From assembly GCF_002099425.1 (NCBI RefSeq), contig NW_018343979.1, forward strand, positions 731,501-795,500: a stretch of DNA of 64,000 bases, in the 5' to 3' direction. The DNA comes from Phascolarctos cinereus. Lineage: Eukaryota > Chordata > Mammalia > Diprotodontia > Phascolarctidae. The notes beneath the pieces were generated by a model. The model was not told the origin of the DNA, made no database searches, and saw nothing but the letters and a program-made list of their open reading frames with translations. Made by a program: the position numbers and the translations under genes. Positions 1 to 12,399 of the stretch are shown here, piece by piece. The stretch's first letter is position 1. Each line of letters begins with the position of its first letter.

Positions 1-1001
1 ATCTGAATAATAGGAAAAAAAATCTGTTGCTCATGGGTAAGCTGAGCTAATATAATAAAAATTAAAATTCTATCGAAATGAATTTACTTATTCAGTGCCA
101 TACCAAACTGCCAAAACTATTTTATAGAGCTAGAAAAAATAATAATAAGATTAATCTGGAAAAACAGAAGGTCCAGAATATCAAAGGAACTAATGAAAAG
201 AAATGAAAGGGAATGTAGCCTAACCATACTAGATCTTAAATTGTATTATAAAGCAGCAATCATCAAAACTACTTGGTACTAGCTAAGAAATAGAGTGGTA
301 GATCAATGGAATAGGTCAGGCATGCAATACATAGTAGTCAATGATTATAGTCATCTGCTATTTCATAAACCCAAAGACCTCAGCTTCTGGATTAATTGCT
401 CACTATTTGACAAAAACTGCTGGGAAACTGGAAAAGAGTATAGCAGAAACTAGGCATGGACCAAAATCTCACACCAAAAACAAAATAAAGTCAAAATGGA
501 TTCATGATTTAGATATAAAGGCTGATACCATAAGCAAACTGAGAGAGTAAGGAATAGTTTACCTGTCAGATTCATGAAGGATAGAAGAATTTATGACCAG
601 ACAAGAAATAGAAAACATTATGAAATGCAAAATGGATCATTTTGATTACATTAAATTAGAAAGTTTTTTGCATAAACAAAGCCAATGCAACCAAGATTAG
701 GAGGGAAGGAGAAAACTGGGAAAGAATTTTTACAACTAGTGTCTCTGATGAGGACCTCATTTCTAAAATATATAGAGAATTGAGGCAAATGTAGTCATAT
801 GAAAAAATGCTGTAAATCACTATTGATTAGAGAAATGCAAATCAAAACAACTCTGAGGAACCACATCACACCTATCAGATTGTCTATCATGATAAAACAG
901 GAAAATGATAAATGTTGGAAGAAGATGCAGGAAAATCCGAGCTTTAATACATTGTTGGTGGGGTTGTGAACTGATCCAACCATTTTGGAGAGCAATTTGG
1001 A
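1..1001 (+). mobile_element. L1 LINE fragment, ORF2 C-terminal region, 5' cut by window
   Basis: This stretch matches the C-terminal part of L1 ORF2 that recurs at 35385-36180, 23325-24139 and (reverse strand) 19846-20960. Shared landmarks are the stretch on working with remaining hands after the reverse transcriptase and the run ending in the 'attctggagagcaatttgga' type motif. It has several stops, so it is an old dead copy. It ends abruptly near 1001, where reverse-strand L1 3' UTR begins. The junction is discussed as a fold-back in the findings. Confidence 0.85.
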
Positions 1002-1335
1002 CGTGTTGTAAGGAAGAATTAGAACCAACAGAAGGAACCACAAAAAGAGGAAACAAAACAAAATAGAAGGGAAAAAAAAGAGCAAATAGTGTGCTTCAAT
1101 CTGCATTGAAACTCCCTAGTTCTTTCTCTGGATGTGGATAGCATTTTCCATATTGAGACATTTGGAGATGTCTCAGATCCTTGCATTGCTGAGAAAGGCT
1201 AAGTCTATCAACGTTAATCGTCACACAGCATGGGTGTTACTGCATATAATGTTCTCTTGGTTCTACTCACTGCACTCAGCATCAGCCTATACAAGTCTTT
1301 CCAGGTTTTTCTGAAGTCCGCCTGCTCATCATTTC
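1002..1335 (-). mobile_element. L1 3' end, first part of inverted distal segment
   Basis: Read on the reverse strand this is the end of L1 ORF2 and the start of its 3' UTR, comparable with 36190-36448 and 51480-51790. It is interrupted after 1335 by the HAL1 insertion and resumes at 4225. It runs opposite to the L1 segment at 1-1001. Confidence 0.8.
1325..1335. repeat. Target-site duplication, 3' side of HAL1 copy 1
   Basis: The 11-bp ctcatcatttc here is repeated exactly at 4225-4235. It abuts the T-run that represents the element's poly(A) tail. It lies in L1 3'-end sequence that is continuous across the insertion. Confidence 0.85.
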
Positions 1336-4224
1336 CTTTTTTTTTCAGTTTTTTTAAAATATAAATTTATTTATTTTTAGTTTTCAACATTCCCTTCCAC
1401 AAGTTTCTGAGTTCCAAATTTTCACCCCATCTCCCTCCCTCCCCCCACCCCAAGATGTCATGCATTCTGAATATCCCTTCCCCTACTCTGTCCTCTCTTC
1501 TATCTCTCTCCCCTTCTCTAATCCCCTTCCCCTTCTATTTTCCTGTAGGGCAGGATAGACTTCTGTACCCCATTTCCTGTATTTCTTATTTCCCAGTAGC
1601 ATGTGAAAACATTTTCTTTAAACATATGTTTTTAAAACTTTAGGTTTCAAATTTTCTCTCTTCCTCCCTCCCCACCCACCCTCATTGAAAAGGCAAGCAA
1701 CTCAATATAAGTTGTACATGTGCAGTTATGCAAAACACTTCCATAGTAGACATGTTGTGAAAAACTAACTCTATTTCCCTTAATCCTATCCTGCCCTCCC
1801 ATTTATTCTATTCTTTCTTTTGACCTGTCCTCCTCAGAAGTATTTACTTCTGATTAACCCCTTTCCCAATCTGCCCTCCTCTCTATCATCCCCCTGCTCT
1901 CTTGTCCCTCCCCCTATTTTCCTGTAGGGTAAGACAGATTTCCATACCCAATTGAATGTGTATGTTATTCCCTCCTTAAGCCAAATCCTATGAGAATAAG
2001 ATTCACTCATTCCCTCTCACCTTCCCCTGTTTCCCCTTCCACTGTAAGAGACTTTTCTTTGTTTTTTTTGTGAGATAATTTACCCCATTCTACCTCTCCC
2101 TTTCTTCTTCTCCAAATATAATCCTCTCTCATCCCTTAATTTTATTCTCCAGATATGACCCCTTAATCTTCAGCTCACCCTGTGCCCTCTATCTATCTAC
2201 ATATACATACATATAATTTTTTTCCTCCAACTACCCTGATACTGACAAAGGTCTCATGAGTTATAAATATCATCTTTCCATGCAGGAATGTAAACAGTTC
2301 AATCTTAATAAGTCTCTTATGATTTCTCTTTCCTGTTTACCTCTTCATGTTCCACTTGAGTCCTGTATTTGAAAGTCAAATTTTCTATTCAGCTCTGGTC
2401 TTTTCATCAGGAATGCTTGAAAGTCCTCTATTTCACTGAATGACCATTTTTTCAAAGGATTATACTCAGTTTTGCTGGGTAGGTGATTCTTGGTTGTAAT
2501 CCTATCTCCTTTGCCCTCCGGAATATTATATTCCATGCCCTGCAGTCCTTTAATGTAGAAGCTGCTAAATCTTGTGTTATCCTGATTGTGTTCCACAGTA
2601 CTTGAACTGTTTCCTTCTGGCAGCTGTAATATTTTCTCCTTGACCTGGGAACTCTGGAATTTGGCTACAATATTCCTAGGAGTTTTCCTTTGGGGATCTC
2701 TTTCAGGAGGAGATCTGTGGATTCTTTCAATTTCTATTTTGCCCTCTGGTTCTAATATATCAGGGCAGTTTTCCTTGATAATTTCTTGAAAGATGATGTC
2801 TAGGCTCTTTTTTTGATCATGGCTTTCAGATAGTCCAATAATTTTTAAATTCTCTCTCCTGGATCTATTTTCCAAGGTCAGTTGTTTTTCCAATGAGATA
2901 TTTCACATGTTTTCTAATTTTTCATTCTTTTGGATTTGTTCTACTGTGTCGTGATTTCTCATAAAGTCACTATCTTCCAATTGCTCTATTCTAATTTTTA
3001 AGGAAGTATTTTCTTCAGTAAGCTTTTGGACTTCCTTTTCCATCTGGCCAATTTTGCTTTTTAGGGCATTTTTCTCCTCATTGGCTTTTTGGACCTCTTT
3101 TGCCATTTGGGTTAGGCTATTTTTTAAGGTGTTATTTTCTTCAGTATTTTTTTGGGTCTCCTTTAGCATCACTCTCAGTTTTTCCTTACTCTCTAACTTG
3201 CTTCTCAAAATCGTTTTTGAGCTCTTCCATGGCCTGGGACCAATTCATATTTTTCTTGGAGGCTTTGGATGTAGGGGCTTTGACTTTGTTGTCTTCTTCT
3301 GGTTGTATATTTTGGTCTTCTTTTTCACCAAAGTAAGATAATATAGTCTGACTCTTTTTGCACTGCTTGCTCATGATCCGGCCAATTACTTGAGTTTTAA
3401 ACTCTTTGTTAAGGTACGAATCTGCTTCCAATGTGGAGAATGTACTGTCCCAAGCTTCAGGGGTTTGTACAGCTGTTTTCAGAGATACTTGTAGGGACGT
3501 GTAAATTTTCAGTTCTTCCAAGGTGGTATGATAAGGGGCCAGGTGTTTACTCCTTTCCTGGCCTTCGACTACAAGTACTCCTTTCTGTCCTGTAACTGTG
3601 AGGAGGGGCTCCTCTCCACAATCACTACAAGCTCCACCAAGCCAGTGCTCCTCCTCACCCCAGCACCACTGCCCAGAACTGTGGCCCGGATCCAAATATG
3701 GGCAAAGGAAGAGATTCCTGCCTCAGCACTGGCAAAGAGATCCCTGCAATCCCTCTCTGATCAGCCACTGGATTCCCCCTCAGTCTGTGGGCCGGAAGCT
3801 CAGGAAGCAGCTGCCCCCCCACAGGGCCACGCTCTTGGGGAATGGAGCTGAAACCCCGCCTTCCTTTCTCAGGCACCGACAGAAACAGACTTTTCCCACT
3901 GACCTTCTAATTTGGCTTTGGCATTGGTGGATTGAGGAGTCTGGAAACCTCCACAGCTGCCCGAGATTCAGTCCTCTGAGGCCTGCTCCAGGTTTGCTGC
4001 AGCCTGCGCGCCCACACTGTGCTGCACTACCAGCCCGGCGTGACACACCTTTCTGATCAATCATCCACGTTGTCTTGGGCTGGAAAGTTGTTTCACTCTG
4101 TCTTTTTGTGGGTTCTGCTGCTTCAGAATTTGTTTAGAGCCATTTTTTATGAGTATTTGGAGGGGTTTGGAGGAGAGCTCAAGCAAGTCACTGCCTTCAC
4201 TCCGCCATCTTGGCTCCGCCTCTC
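1336..4224 (-). mobile_element. HAL1 (half-L1) retrotransposon, copy 1, near full length
   Basis: About 2.9 kb on the reverse strand. It has an L1-type 5' end (gccaagatggcgg motif at 4200-4222), a GC-richer 5' UTR (3375-4224), ORF1 (2345-3374), then about 1 kb of polypurine-rich non-coding sequence and an A-rich tail (T-run at 1336-1346). No ORF2 endonuclease or reverse transcriptase lies between ORF1 and the tail. The copy at 55961-58915 has the same order and length, so this is a family structure rather than a private deletion. Flanking 11-bp direct repeats (ctcatcatttc) show that it moved by target-primed reverse transcription into the older L1. HAL1 elements are known in mammals as ORF1-only L1 relatives that must borrow an ORF2 protein. 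Confidence 0.85.
2345..3374 (-). pseudogene. HAL1 ORF1 (L1 ORF1p-like RNA-binding protein), frameshifted
   Basis: Start chosen at the ATG complementary to 3372-3374, with N-terminus MSKQCKKSQT; it matches the start at 58049 of copy 2. The order is a basic N-terminus, a long coiled coil rich in K/E/Q/N (about 2900-3210), an RRM-like block around LENRSRRENLKIIGL (about 2600-2880), and a C-terminal domain whose residues resemble the LQPRITYPAKLS motif of L1 ORF1p. The frame is broken: coiled coil and RRM lie in different frames, and a stretch near 3190 present in copy 2 is missing. In L1, ORF1p is a trimeric RNA chaperone that coats the element RNA. Neighbouring sequence supplies no ORF2. Confidence 0.8.
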
Positions 4225-4235
4225 CTCATCATTTC
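4225..4235. repeat. Target-site duplication, 5' side of HAL1 copy 1
   Basis: Exact 11-bp partner of 1325-1335, directly abutting the 5' end of the HAL1. Confidence 0.85.
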
Positions 4236-4437
4236 TTATAGAACAACAGTATTCCATTGCACTCATATACTACAACCTGTTCAGACATTCCCCAGTTAGT
4301 GGGCATGCCTTCAATTTCCATTTCTTTGCCACTATAAAAAGAGCTGCTATAGATATTTTTGTACATATGGGTCCTTTTCCCATTTGTATGATCCCTTTGG
4401 GATACACCCATAGAAGTGCTATTGCTGGGTCAAAGGC
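4225..4437 (-). mobile_element. L1 3' end, second part of inverted distal segment
   Basis: Continues the reverse-strand L1 interrupted at 1335. On the reverse strand it begins at the 'tttgacccagcaata' block of ORF2 and runs to the 'aagaaatgatgag' block. Beyond 4437 L1 similarity stops. Confidence 0.8.
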
Positions 4438-5900
4438 ATAATCACACAGAGTTAGTGCACAATACCCTTAATAGCGGATTCTGTGGACTACAGTGGTGAG
4501 CTCAATGGAATGTGCATCAATCTAAACCTTGTCTTGAATGCCTTGTCCATGTCCTCCCATGGATCCTCCAAAGAGAAGCTACCCAATGTCCTAGAGTTAT
4601 TCCACCAGATTGTATTATATTTCATTTTGCTCTCATACCATTTGATCAATCCACTTGCTTCCCTTCCACCAGCAATCCCTTCAGCTTTGTTAATTAGCCA
4701 GGGTATCTCCTTTTTCAAATCATATATTTATTAATTAATACTGCTTACACCACTTCTACCAAATCAGTCATAATTGGAAATGTGCCACACACTACTAATA
4801 GCTACACTGCTTCTATTTATTGTACTTTGCATTTCTTATACCTTTGATTCAGAGATTCTGGGGGTTTTTTTTGTTTGTTTGCTTTTTAAGATTTACAGCC
4901 ATATTGCATCATCAGGAGAACATTTGTGTTAAAAGGGCAGAAGAACATTTGCAATAAGGGGAATAGGTTGGAATCATTAAAACCACAACAGATTTTTCCA
5001 AGTGCAATCAATCTTACTTATTATCTTCTAACAATTCAATTTTGGAAACCAACTAAATGTCTGTCTAAATTATATGTCCCAAATACATATTCTATTTCAC
5101 TATTTCAACTAGTCACCCAACTCATTTAATAGTCCAGGCAATAGATTTTTTTTAGCCATTTGGTTTTTCCTCTGAGTCATTTGATTAAAAGTCTAAATAG
5201 GCCTTTTAATGATATGCAATGTAATCAGCATGACTTTGCCTACAAAATGAGGGTCTCATCATCTATAAGGAATCTCTGTTCCATTTAAACCTTAAATAAG
5301 ACATCCTCTTTGACAGTGAATACTTTTCTCAAACTTTAGTCTCACTTTTATTTATTTGAATTCATGTTATTAATGAAAGGGTCATTGAATAGCTTGTGGT
5401 ATTTATTAAAAAAAATGTTATATTAATATAGACAAGAGAGACTCAGATTTGAAGAGATCCTTGAAAATTAAATTTTCTCTTACTCATTCAAATGGTTTTT
5501 TTTGAAAAATAATATCCACAAATAGTGAACTGTAAATCCAGCAGAATCATCTATCAATAGCATGACCATAAAGATGTGTTCTGCTGTAGAAAACATATGT
5601 GGACGTCTTGTTCCTTTCTCATTCATTCATCAAGGATGCTTTTGACACACAGATCAGAAAATGATATCCTTTCAAAGATCTTTTCAGGTAATAACAATAT
5701 CCCTCAAACTTTTATTATCTTTCTCTCAGAAATTTCACAAAAGATTTTGTTAAATAAGAAATTTTGCTTAATGGCCAATGATTTTAATTGTACCACCTTC
5801 AACATGAATTTCTTCAGTATTTATTTGGACTAGTTCAACTACTCTTCAAAACAACGTATTTTTTAAGTGTTATTTCTCCTCTCTTATAGAGCATATGGAA
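4438..5900. other. No recognisable feature
   Basis: AT-rich, with short frames only. I saw no repeat family, splice-flanked exon or RNA gene. Confidence 0.5.
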
Positions 5901-5904
5901 GGAT

Positions 5905-6090
5905 AATATCATAGAACTATAGGATCATAGACCTAGACCCTGAAGGAACCAGAAAGGTTACTTAGTCCAATGCCCTCATTTTGCAGATATGAAAACTGGT
6001 ACCAAGGGAGACTAAATGTTTTGACAAAAGTCACATAGATGGTAAGTATAATAAGTATTACTTAAACTCGGACTCCCAAGGAAGTTTACT
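5905..6090 (-). mobile_element. MIR-like SINE remnant
   Basis: Diverged reverse-strand MIR-type block: 'cctcattttgcagat' followed by the gaaact/aagtcacata/ggactcc order seen in other copies here (48350-48490, 49960-50090). Confidence 0.5.
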
Positions 6091-6490
6091 TTCAGCTGGG
6101 CCACATTGATGTATATTAGGATCTAAATCGATGATTATACTGTCATTGATAATAAACATGGATCATTATAGAAATGCTAAAATGAATATCATCTATTTTC
6201 TGCCTATTTTTCATCTTATTGTCAGCATAATCAATGAATGCTTTTTGAATGATATAACTTAGGTCTCAAGCCAACTTTCTGTAGATATTATTTGAACTTC
6301 ATAATTTCCCCTAGATTTATCAAGAAATACTCTTCCATTATCCTTCCTCATAATTTGAATTTGACTTTTGATTCTACATTGATAGCTCCTTTGGCTGCTA
6401 TGTTTCTCTGCTTGGCAAGGAGGTTGAATGTTTGCTGTTTGATACAGTTTGTGGGCATATTTGGCTGACATGTCAAGTTGGCTACTTTTT

Positions 6491-6662
6491 ATCTGTTAAA
6501 TTACTATTTTTTTGGCAACTGTGGTTAATTTACTTGCCCAGGTTCACATAGCTAATAGTTGTCAAGTGTTTGGTCTGAGGTAGGATTTGAACTCAGGTCC
6601 TCCTGACTTCAGGGCCAGTGCTTTATCCACTGTGCCACTTAGCTGCCCCAATCTGTTAAATT
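6491..6662 (-). mobile_element. Marsupial CORE-SINE (WSINE1-like) with target duplication
   Basis: The element proper spans 6503-6650 on the reverse strand. It starts with the ggggcagctaagtggcac head, carries the tRNA-like box B region (gagttcaaatcc) and ends in a short A-rich tail. Exact 12-bp direct repeats atctgttaaatt (6491-6502 and 6651-6662) flank it. The intact duplication suggests a younger insertion than the neighbouring MIRs. Confidence 0.85.
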
Positions 6663-7115
6663 TCTTACAGAAATAGGAATGTTTTACTTTTTTTTTCTTC
6701 TGACCCTTATAGTTTTCACTACCATCAGCCTTTTGAATAGGACAGGTTAGAATTGGTGCAGATTCACATCGAATTCTTCCTATGTTTGTTCTTTAATTTA
6801 ATATTAATTTTGACCCTTTTTCGGTCAAGTTCTTGGTCTGATGGTACATAGGCAACTAAGTTTGATAAGACTCCAAAATCAGTAACTACTCATTTCCATT
6901 TGTTAAAATATAGTTGCTCTATTTGATGTTCATTTTCAACATTTTACCTGTATTCTAACTTGACATGTATGTTGTGCCACTGGCATTTTATAAATCTTAT
7001 GTATATAAGTGCCATACTTTGTGTATTAAAGAGAACATCCACACTCAGTGAAGTACTAGGGTGGATAAATGGCACCCATAAACTATTTCTGTTATTTTAG
7101 TAAACAAAGCAGTAA
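6663..7115. other. No recognisable feature
   Basis: AT-rich sequence; nothing assigned. Confidence 0.5.
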
Positions 7116-7119
7116 AATT

Positions 7120-7480
7120 CATTAACGAACCAATATTTATTGGTCATCTGCCTTGAATATCCATAATAATTGGGGATCTAAATAAGTATGAAATCTAGCC
7201 CCTGCCCTTAGGTAGCTTGCAATCTGCTTAAGGATATAAGCACATTAAAATTAAATAATACAGAACAACAATATGTCAAAACTCAAGCAGATTACACAAA
7301 GTATTACATGACTAACTAACAAATGAATGGCAGAGTAGATAAGCACTATGCATTCAGACAAGGAAAAGACAAATCATTGTGAGCTGCAGGGGGCTTGAGA
7401 AGGTTTCACAGAAAAGATGATAATGAAGCTGAAATTTTTAGGATAAGTAGGATTTGACCAATCAGAGAGGAAAGGAAATG
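7120..7480 (-). mobile_element. L2 LINE 3' end remnant
   Basis: Reverse complement of the L2 3' terminus ('aatatttattggtcatctgcc', 'cctgcccttaggtagctt') followed by diverged upstream L2 sequence. Same layout as 50135-50280 and 44464-44600. Confidence 0.55.
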
Positions 7481-7489
7481 GAATTGCCT

Positions 7490-8510
7490 TACCTCACCCT
7501 CAAACTTTAGGTATTTTGATATGTCTAAGACAAGAGCTTGACTCTAGGTCAGATACAGACAATTTGCTAATTATTCAATCAGCTTGAAAGGATCTAGTGA
7601 AAGTAAGTTTACACCTTTGAGTTCAGTTAATTAATGCAGTGAAGGAGTCTGTGTAAGGCAGTGGCTAATTTAAAACATGTACAAAAACTGGGAACTAGGT
7701 CTACACAGCCTAGATACACATTTACAAAGACATACCACTCTATCAAATGAAAAGGATCTCTTTAATGGACAAACTTTAAACTCTTTTTGGAAAAAAAAAA
7801 CAGCATGAGTTTTCAGTGAGAAAAGGAAGAGAATATGTAATGCAGCTTTTGGGAAATTCAATTAGCCCCACATTTTAATGCATTTATCTGCTTTCTCAGA
7901 TCTAGAGGAATCTGAAAGGCAGACTACATTATTCTCCTGTAGTCTGACAGACACACAATATCCAATTGCCAACACAGGCAAAGAGAATCTTTCCTTTTAA
8001 AGTTCTTCATTTCATTTACGTATTAATGTGGACTTTTTCATTTGAAGAACTCAGATTATTTCATTAACTTTCATTTAATAATCTTCATTTTAATCTCAAA
8101 ATGTAAATGATAGGAGTATTTGCTTGTTTAATTATTAGTAGAATTGAGGACCAAGAAAATACAGGGCATCACAAAGTCTTAATTACTAAGATTTGGGGGG
8201 TGGTCTCTATGATAAGGAGCCTTTATTATCCAAGGGAAAATTGAAATTCTTAAAGAGTAATACAAAGTTTTAATTTACACCTATTTAGGCTACCTGAATC
8301 AGGTTCTTGGGTTCAATGGAATTAAAAAGCATCTGAAAAGCCAAAACTAAAGAATCAGGAAGTGGGATTTCACAGCATATAAGACTAAATAATGCTTGGA
8401 CATTTTCTATGCCTCATAACCACACATTATAAATTTTCTGGAAAAATCCTGACATCTGCAAATTTTCAAATGGCTTTAAAGTTATTATGTTTCATACACA
8501 ATAATTGACT
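7490..8510. other. No recognisable feature
   Basis: AT-rich; no family or exon recognised. Confidence 0.5.
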
Positions 8511-8514
8511 TAAA

Positions 8515-8608
8515 TCATAAATACATATGTGTACATGCAAGTATACAATATGCACATATATGTGTTATACATACATACATATACATGTACATACATACAT
8601 ACACATGC
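8515..8608. repeat. (TACA)n / (TA)-rich simple repeat
   Basis: Interrupted runs of tacatacatacat and related purine-pyrimidine steps. Confidence 0.8.
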
Positions 8609-8609
8609 A

Positions 8610-8745
8610 ACCATGGATTTGGAGCAGAAAAGAACATCAAAGACCTTCTAGTCTGCCCATGGTCTCCCAGGTAATTGGGAGAGCTGGGTTCAAACAAATC
8701 CACTGATTTCAAATCCACTCTTCTTCCCATTGTACCATTATACAA
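8610..8745 (-). mobile_element. MIR-like SINE remnant
   Basis: Shows 'accttctagtctgcc', then 'gagctgggttcaaacaaatcc' and 'cttcccattgtacca', the reverse-strand MIR order with the middle shortened. Confidence 0.5.
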
Positions 8746-8749
8746 GTAG

Positions 8750-9625
8750 CAAAAATAATGTGTGTAACACAGCACATTGAGAGTCACAAAATGTAGAGAA
8801 TCACAGGCCAAGAACACATGTTGATTACTCAAAACACTGTGTATGCATTTGTCTATAATATGTACAACTCTGACTCTAACCATAGCATAGGTGCATGTGT
8901 CACAGATGTTAAGTTATGGGTGATTTGGAAATTGCCTGATATGTAAACACTTAAATCATATCTTCACAAGAATTTCCTAATAGAGAGTGTCTACACTAGG
9001 TGACCTTTACTCATCAGCAGCTAATATCTTATTTTAACTGCTATCAACCGGTTGTTACTGTCACATGAATATCTACCTGTGGAAGTAATGAACCAAGCCA
9101 CTCTTGTTATTGTCATTATTACTTATTGTATCACTATTACTTATTATATGGCATAACTATAATGAAATCATCATTTTGGGACATTCCTTGCCAAAGTAGA
9201 AAATTTTGGCATTAACTATGATCTGTTATCATCTTTTTGCTTGCATGTTAGGTTAATAGTTTTCTTTGAAGCTTAGCCACTAATATCCCCACAAATTTGC
9301 ATGAAAAAATTTCAGCAGATTTTTATTTTCTCTCTTAGTAACATCTACATAAAGGTCCCCTAACCCAGCAATTCACTTACCAGTAGTATCTCTCAAGTCT
9401 GTTCTAGCAATATTTACTTGTCCAAACTCAACAGATTTTTTTGTCTCAAGATAATAGCAACTTCCCAATGTCTTTAGGCTAATTAGGAGAATCATGCCAA
9501 CCTCAGCTTCCCTCCAGATAATAGGTACCTAAAACTAAAGCTGCTAAATGTCCTAAATGGATGCTAAAGGAAAGTTGTATCAAAGGATATAAATTACTGT
9601 AGAAAATACTTGTTCATAAACCAGG
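8750..9625. other. No recognisable feature
   Basis: No family or exon recognised. Confidence 0.5.
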
Positions 9626-9629
9626 AACA

Positions 9630-9865
9630 GTGGATAATAGATATAGAGCTGGCAAGGACCTCAGAATCTTTCTAATCCAACACCTCATTTTATAGATGAA
9701 GAAACTGAAGCTCTAGAATATTACATGATTTGCCCAAGATGACACAAATAGTAAGAATCAGAGGTCAGATTTAATCTTAGGTTCTGTGACTTGAAAGTAT
9801 TAGTGGTTGTTTTGTTTTGTTTTTTAGTTTTGTTTACCCACTGTACCACACTGCTTTGGATGTTT
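9630..9865 (-). mobile_element. MIR-like SINE with T/G-rich insertion
   Basis: Reverse-strand MIR blocks ('cctcattttatagatgaagaaactgaag', 'ccactgtaccacactgc') are separated near 9810-9835 by a ttttgttttgtttttt stretch, possibly a small insertion tail. Confidence 0.55.
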
Positions 9866-9869
9866 CATG

Positions 9870-11100
9870 GACAATTAGCAATCAGAAAAAAAAAAACTGT
9901 CTATGAGTCCAGGAATGTGGGACCTATTCAGTTAGCACTTTTGAATTGTCAAGAATTGAAGATCAGGGGCTTTATTGATAAAGGGTGACGACAGAAGCAA
10001 AGTTACTGTGTTGTGTTCTTTATCTTCTCCTCTACATAAACAAAAATAATCCAGCCTAAAGTTACATTTCTGCTAGAGGCTTGTCCTTCCATTTTCACAT
10101 GGATATTGGTGCTTGACTCAGCATTGGGGAAACTGGTAATGGTCTCATGCTCCCCAATATTGAGACCTACTGAGGGGGTCCTTGGAAGCATGTCTTTTGT
10201 CTGCACCCACTTTTCATGTAAGATACAACTAATTTTAATACAAATCCTTTAATAAACTCCCCTGGAATATACATTAGTTTTGTGTTAGGTTTTATTTTTA
10301 TCTTTTATTGCTTAAGAGGTAAACTTTTGGGGTATGGGTGAGGAAATCCAATCATCTCTCCAACCTTCTAAATTGATCAAATGAACTTGGAAAAAATAGG
10401 TAAGATACTATTTATGTTCCAGTGATGATTGAATGTGTTTAAAGTCACTCTTCATGAGAACATTAAGATCCTCAAAAGAAACAAAACTTTTGAATTAATC
10501 CTCTCATTGAATGTTACAATAAAGAGGTCATTTCACTGATTAACAACATTAAGGGATTAGAAAAGTCATAGGTGACCATTAAAACTGTAACATCTCTCCT
10601 GACAATCCAAATGAATTATTCATTGGCCTGCCAATGAATATTTGGGAAAAATTGGAATAAGCAATTGTTGAATTAGATGAGTTCTTCAAGCAAGTTTGCA
10701 TAAAATGCATATCATCAAATTCAAAAGTAGGATGAAAATGTAGTGTAGTAGTGATTAAAATAACTGAAGATATTGTATTTTCAGAATTTTTTTATTATGG
10801 AGTTTTCTAATTCTTGACATACAATTTTATTCTTTTCAATGAAAGTGACTTGAATTATAAGTGTGACTTAGTTTTTGTGCTTTCACCGGAGTTTTCCTGT
10901 AGGTAATTTTATAAATTAGAAAAATAAAATCCTCTGAGATTATGCATATAATTTTCAGTATGGAAAATATAATCAACATGCCCTTCCTGGAAAGTCTTTT
11001 CCCTATTTCTGGCTTCATGTATTCCCTATTTTATGGTCCATAGTTTAAACCTTCTCTGCTCTCCTTGGGTGGGAACTACCTTTTGGACTTAACATAACAC
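9870..11100. other. No recognisable feature
   Basis: AT-rich sequence without an assignable repeat or exon. Confidence 0.45.
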
Positions 11101-11104
11101 TTTC

Positions 11105-11340
11105 AATTATATTAAATAAACATTTGTTATAGCTCCTGCCCCTGAAGTCAGTGGGAGGATGCAATATGCAGAAAATTAACTATGAAGCATAATAATAATG
11201 TTAAGATGACTTTAAAGATGTATAAAACCAAATGCTATGTTTGGTCAGAGCAGGAATATTCCTAAAAATTGTTGACATGAGAAATATAATTTAAGTTGGA
11301 CTTTACAGTGTAAGAAGAGAATAGTATGAACAAAAACATG
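11105..11340 (-). mobile_element. Possible L2 LINE remnant
   Basis: Weak match to the reverse-strand L2 3' region ('aataaacatttgttatagctcctgcccct', then 'ataatttaagttggacttta'). Confidence 0.3.
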
Positions 11341-11376
11341 AACACTAGAAAGTGAAGTATATATGCAGAGTGATAG

Positions 11377-11411
11377 CATCTATAGTAGTAGCAATAGTAA
11401 TAGCAATAGAG

Positions 11412-11451
<40 letters not shown>

Positions 11452-11520
11452 AAGTAGAAGTAGCAGTAGCAGTTGTGGTAGTGGTGGTGATGGTGGTGGT
11501 AGTAGTAGGGGTAGTCACCA
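11377..11520. repeat. (TAG)n trinucleotide microsatellite
   Basis: A run of tag/gta triplets (purest at 11409-11450) with GGT/GCA variant triplets on its 3' side. It creates long artificial frames on both strands with runs of Ser, Val, Tyr or Thr. Confidence 0.95.
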
Positions 11521-11997
11521 TCATTACCATTATTGTCATCACAAGACAATTCATCCAATAATAGAGGAAAGCAATATGATATATCTCAAGTACTTCAATA
11601 TTTCAAAAGAATTGTCATTTCACAGTGGGCATTCCCTCCAGTGGTCCATATCTTCTTAATCCCTGCACAACTTAGGAGACGGTTTCATGATTTGCTACGA
11701 ACAAAAATAAAAGTCATGATAGGTGCCCAATCTTTATGAAAGAAACTTCTCCAAACTTAGCAAGACTAATTCTTGAATAATTCACAGCATCCATTAAAAG
11801 TTTGAGAGGATCTGCTAGATTTGGACTCTATTATGTGCCTATATCATGTTACATTATTATTGCTAACATCTATTATATATTATTATTAATATTATATCTT
11901 AACAATTATATAATTGTTAATGGCTTGAATATACATGTATACCTATGCATACACAAGCATATATACATATACACACATATGTATGCATTGCTTTGAG

Positions 11998-12195
11998 AAA
12001 AGAGCTTTATATATGTTGGCTCATTTGATCCTCACAACTACCATGTGAGGTAGGTGCTATTATTATAATATTCATCTTACACATAAGGAAACTAAGGTAC
12101 AAAAAGGTTGAGTGACTTGGCCAAGGTCACATAGCTAGGGAGTACGTGAGGCAGGATTCAAACTCAGGTCATCGTAACTCCAAATCCAAATCCAA
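11998..12195 (-). mobile_element. THER1/MIR SINE
   Basis: Reverse-strand copy: 'ctcatttgatcctcacaact', 'aggaaactaaggtac', 'aggtcacatagctagg', 'ggattcaaactcaggtc'. Confidence 0.8.
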
Positions 12196-12399
12196 ACTTA
12201 ACTCCAAAAGAGAGAACTTATAGTTATTTGAATACATGCTGCATCTTTCTATTAGGTTATTAACTCTGTAAGGGCATTAATTATATCTTAAGCTAATTTC
12301 TGTACCTCTTTCTGACCTAGCATAGTGGTTTGAGTAACTTAAGGTGTTATGTTAATAAGTTTTTGTTGAAGTGGAAAAGAAAAGGGCTTTCACTTGAGG

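Noticed and set aside
3528-4064. Overlapping Pro/Cys-rich frames on both strands
   Set aside because: These are GC-richer 5'UTR sequence of HAL1 copy 1, not a gene; the matching region of copy 2 gives similar chance frames.
11262-11659. Overlapping long frames rich in Tyr, Thr, Val or Ser on both strands
   Set aside because: All are translations of the TAG-type triplet microsatellite. No conserved protein or exon context.
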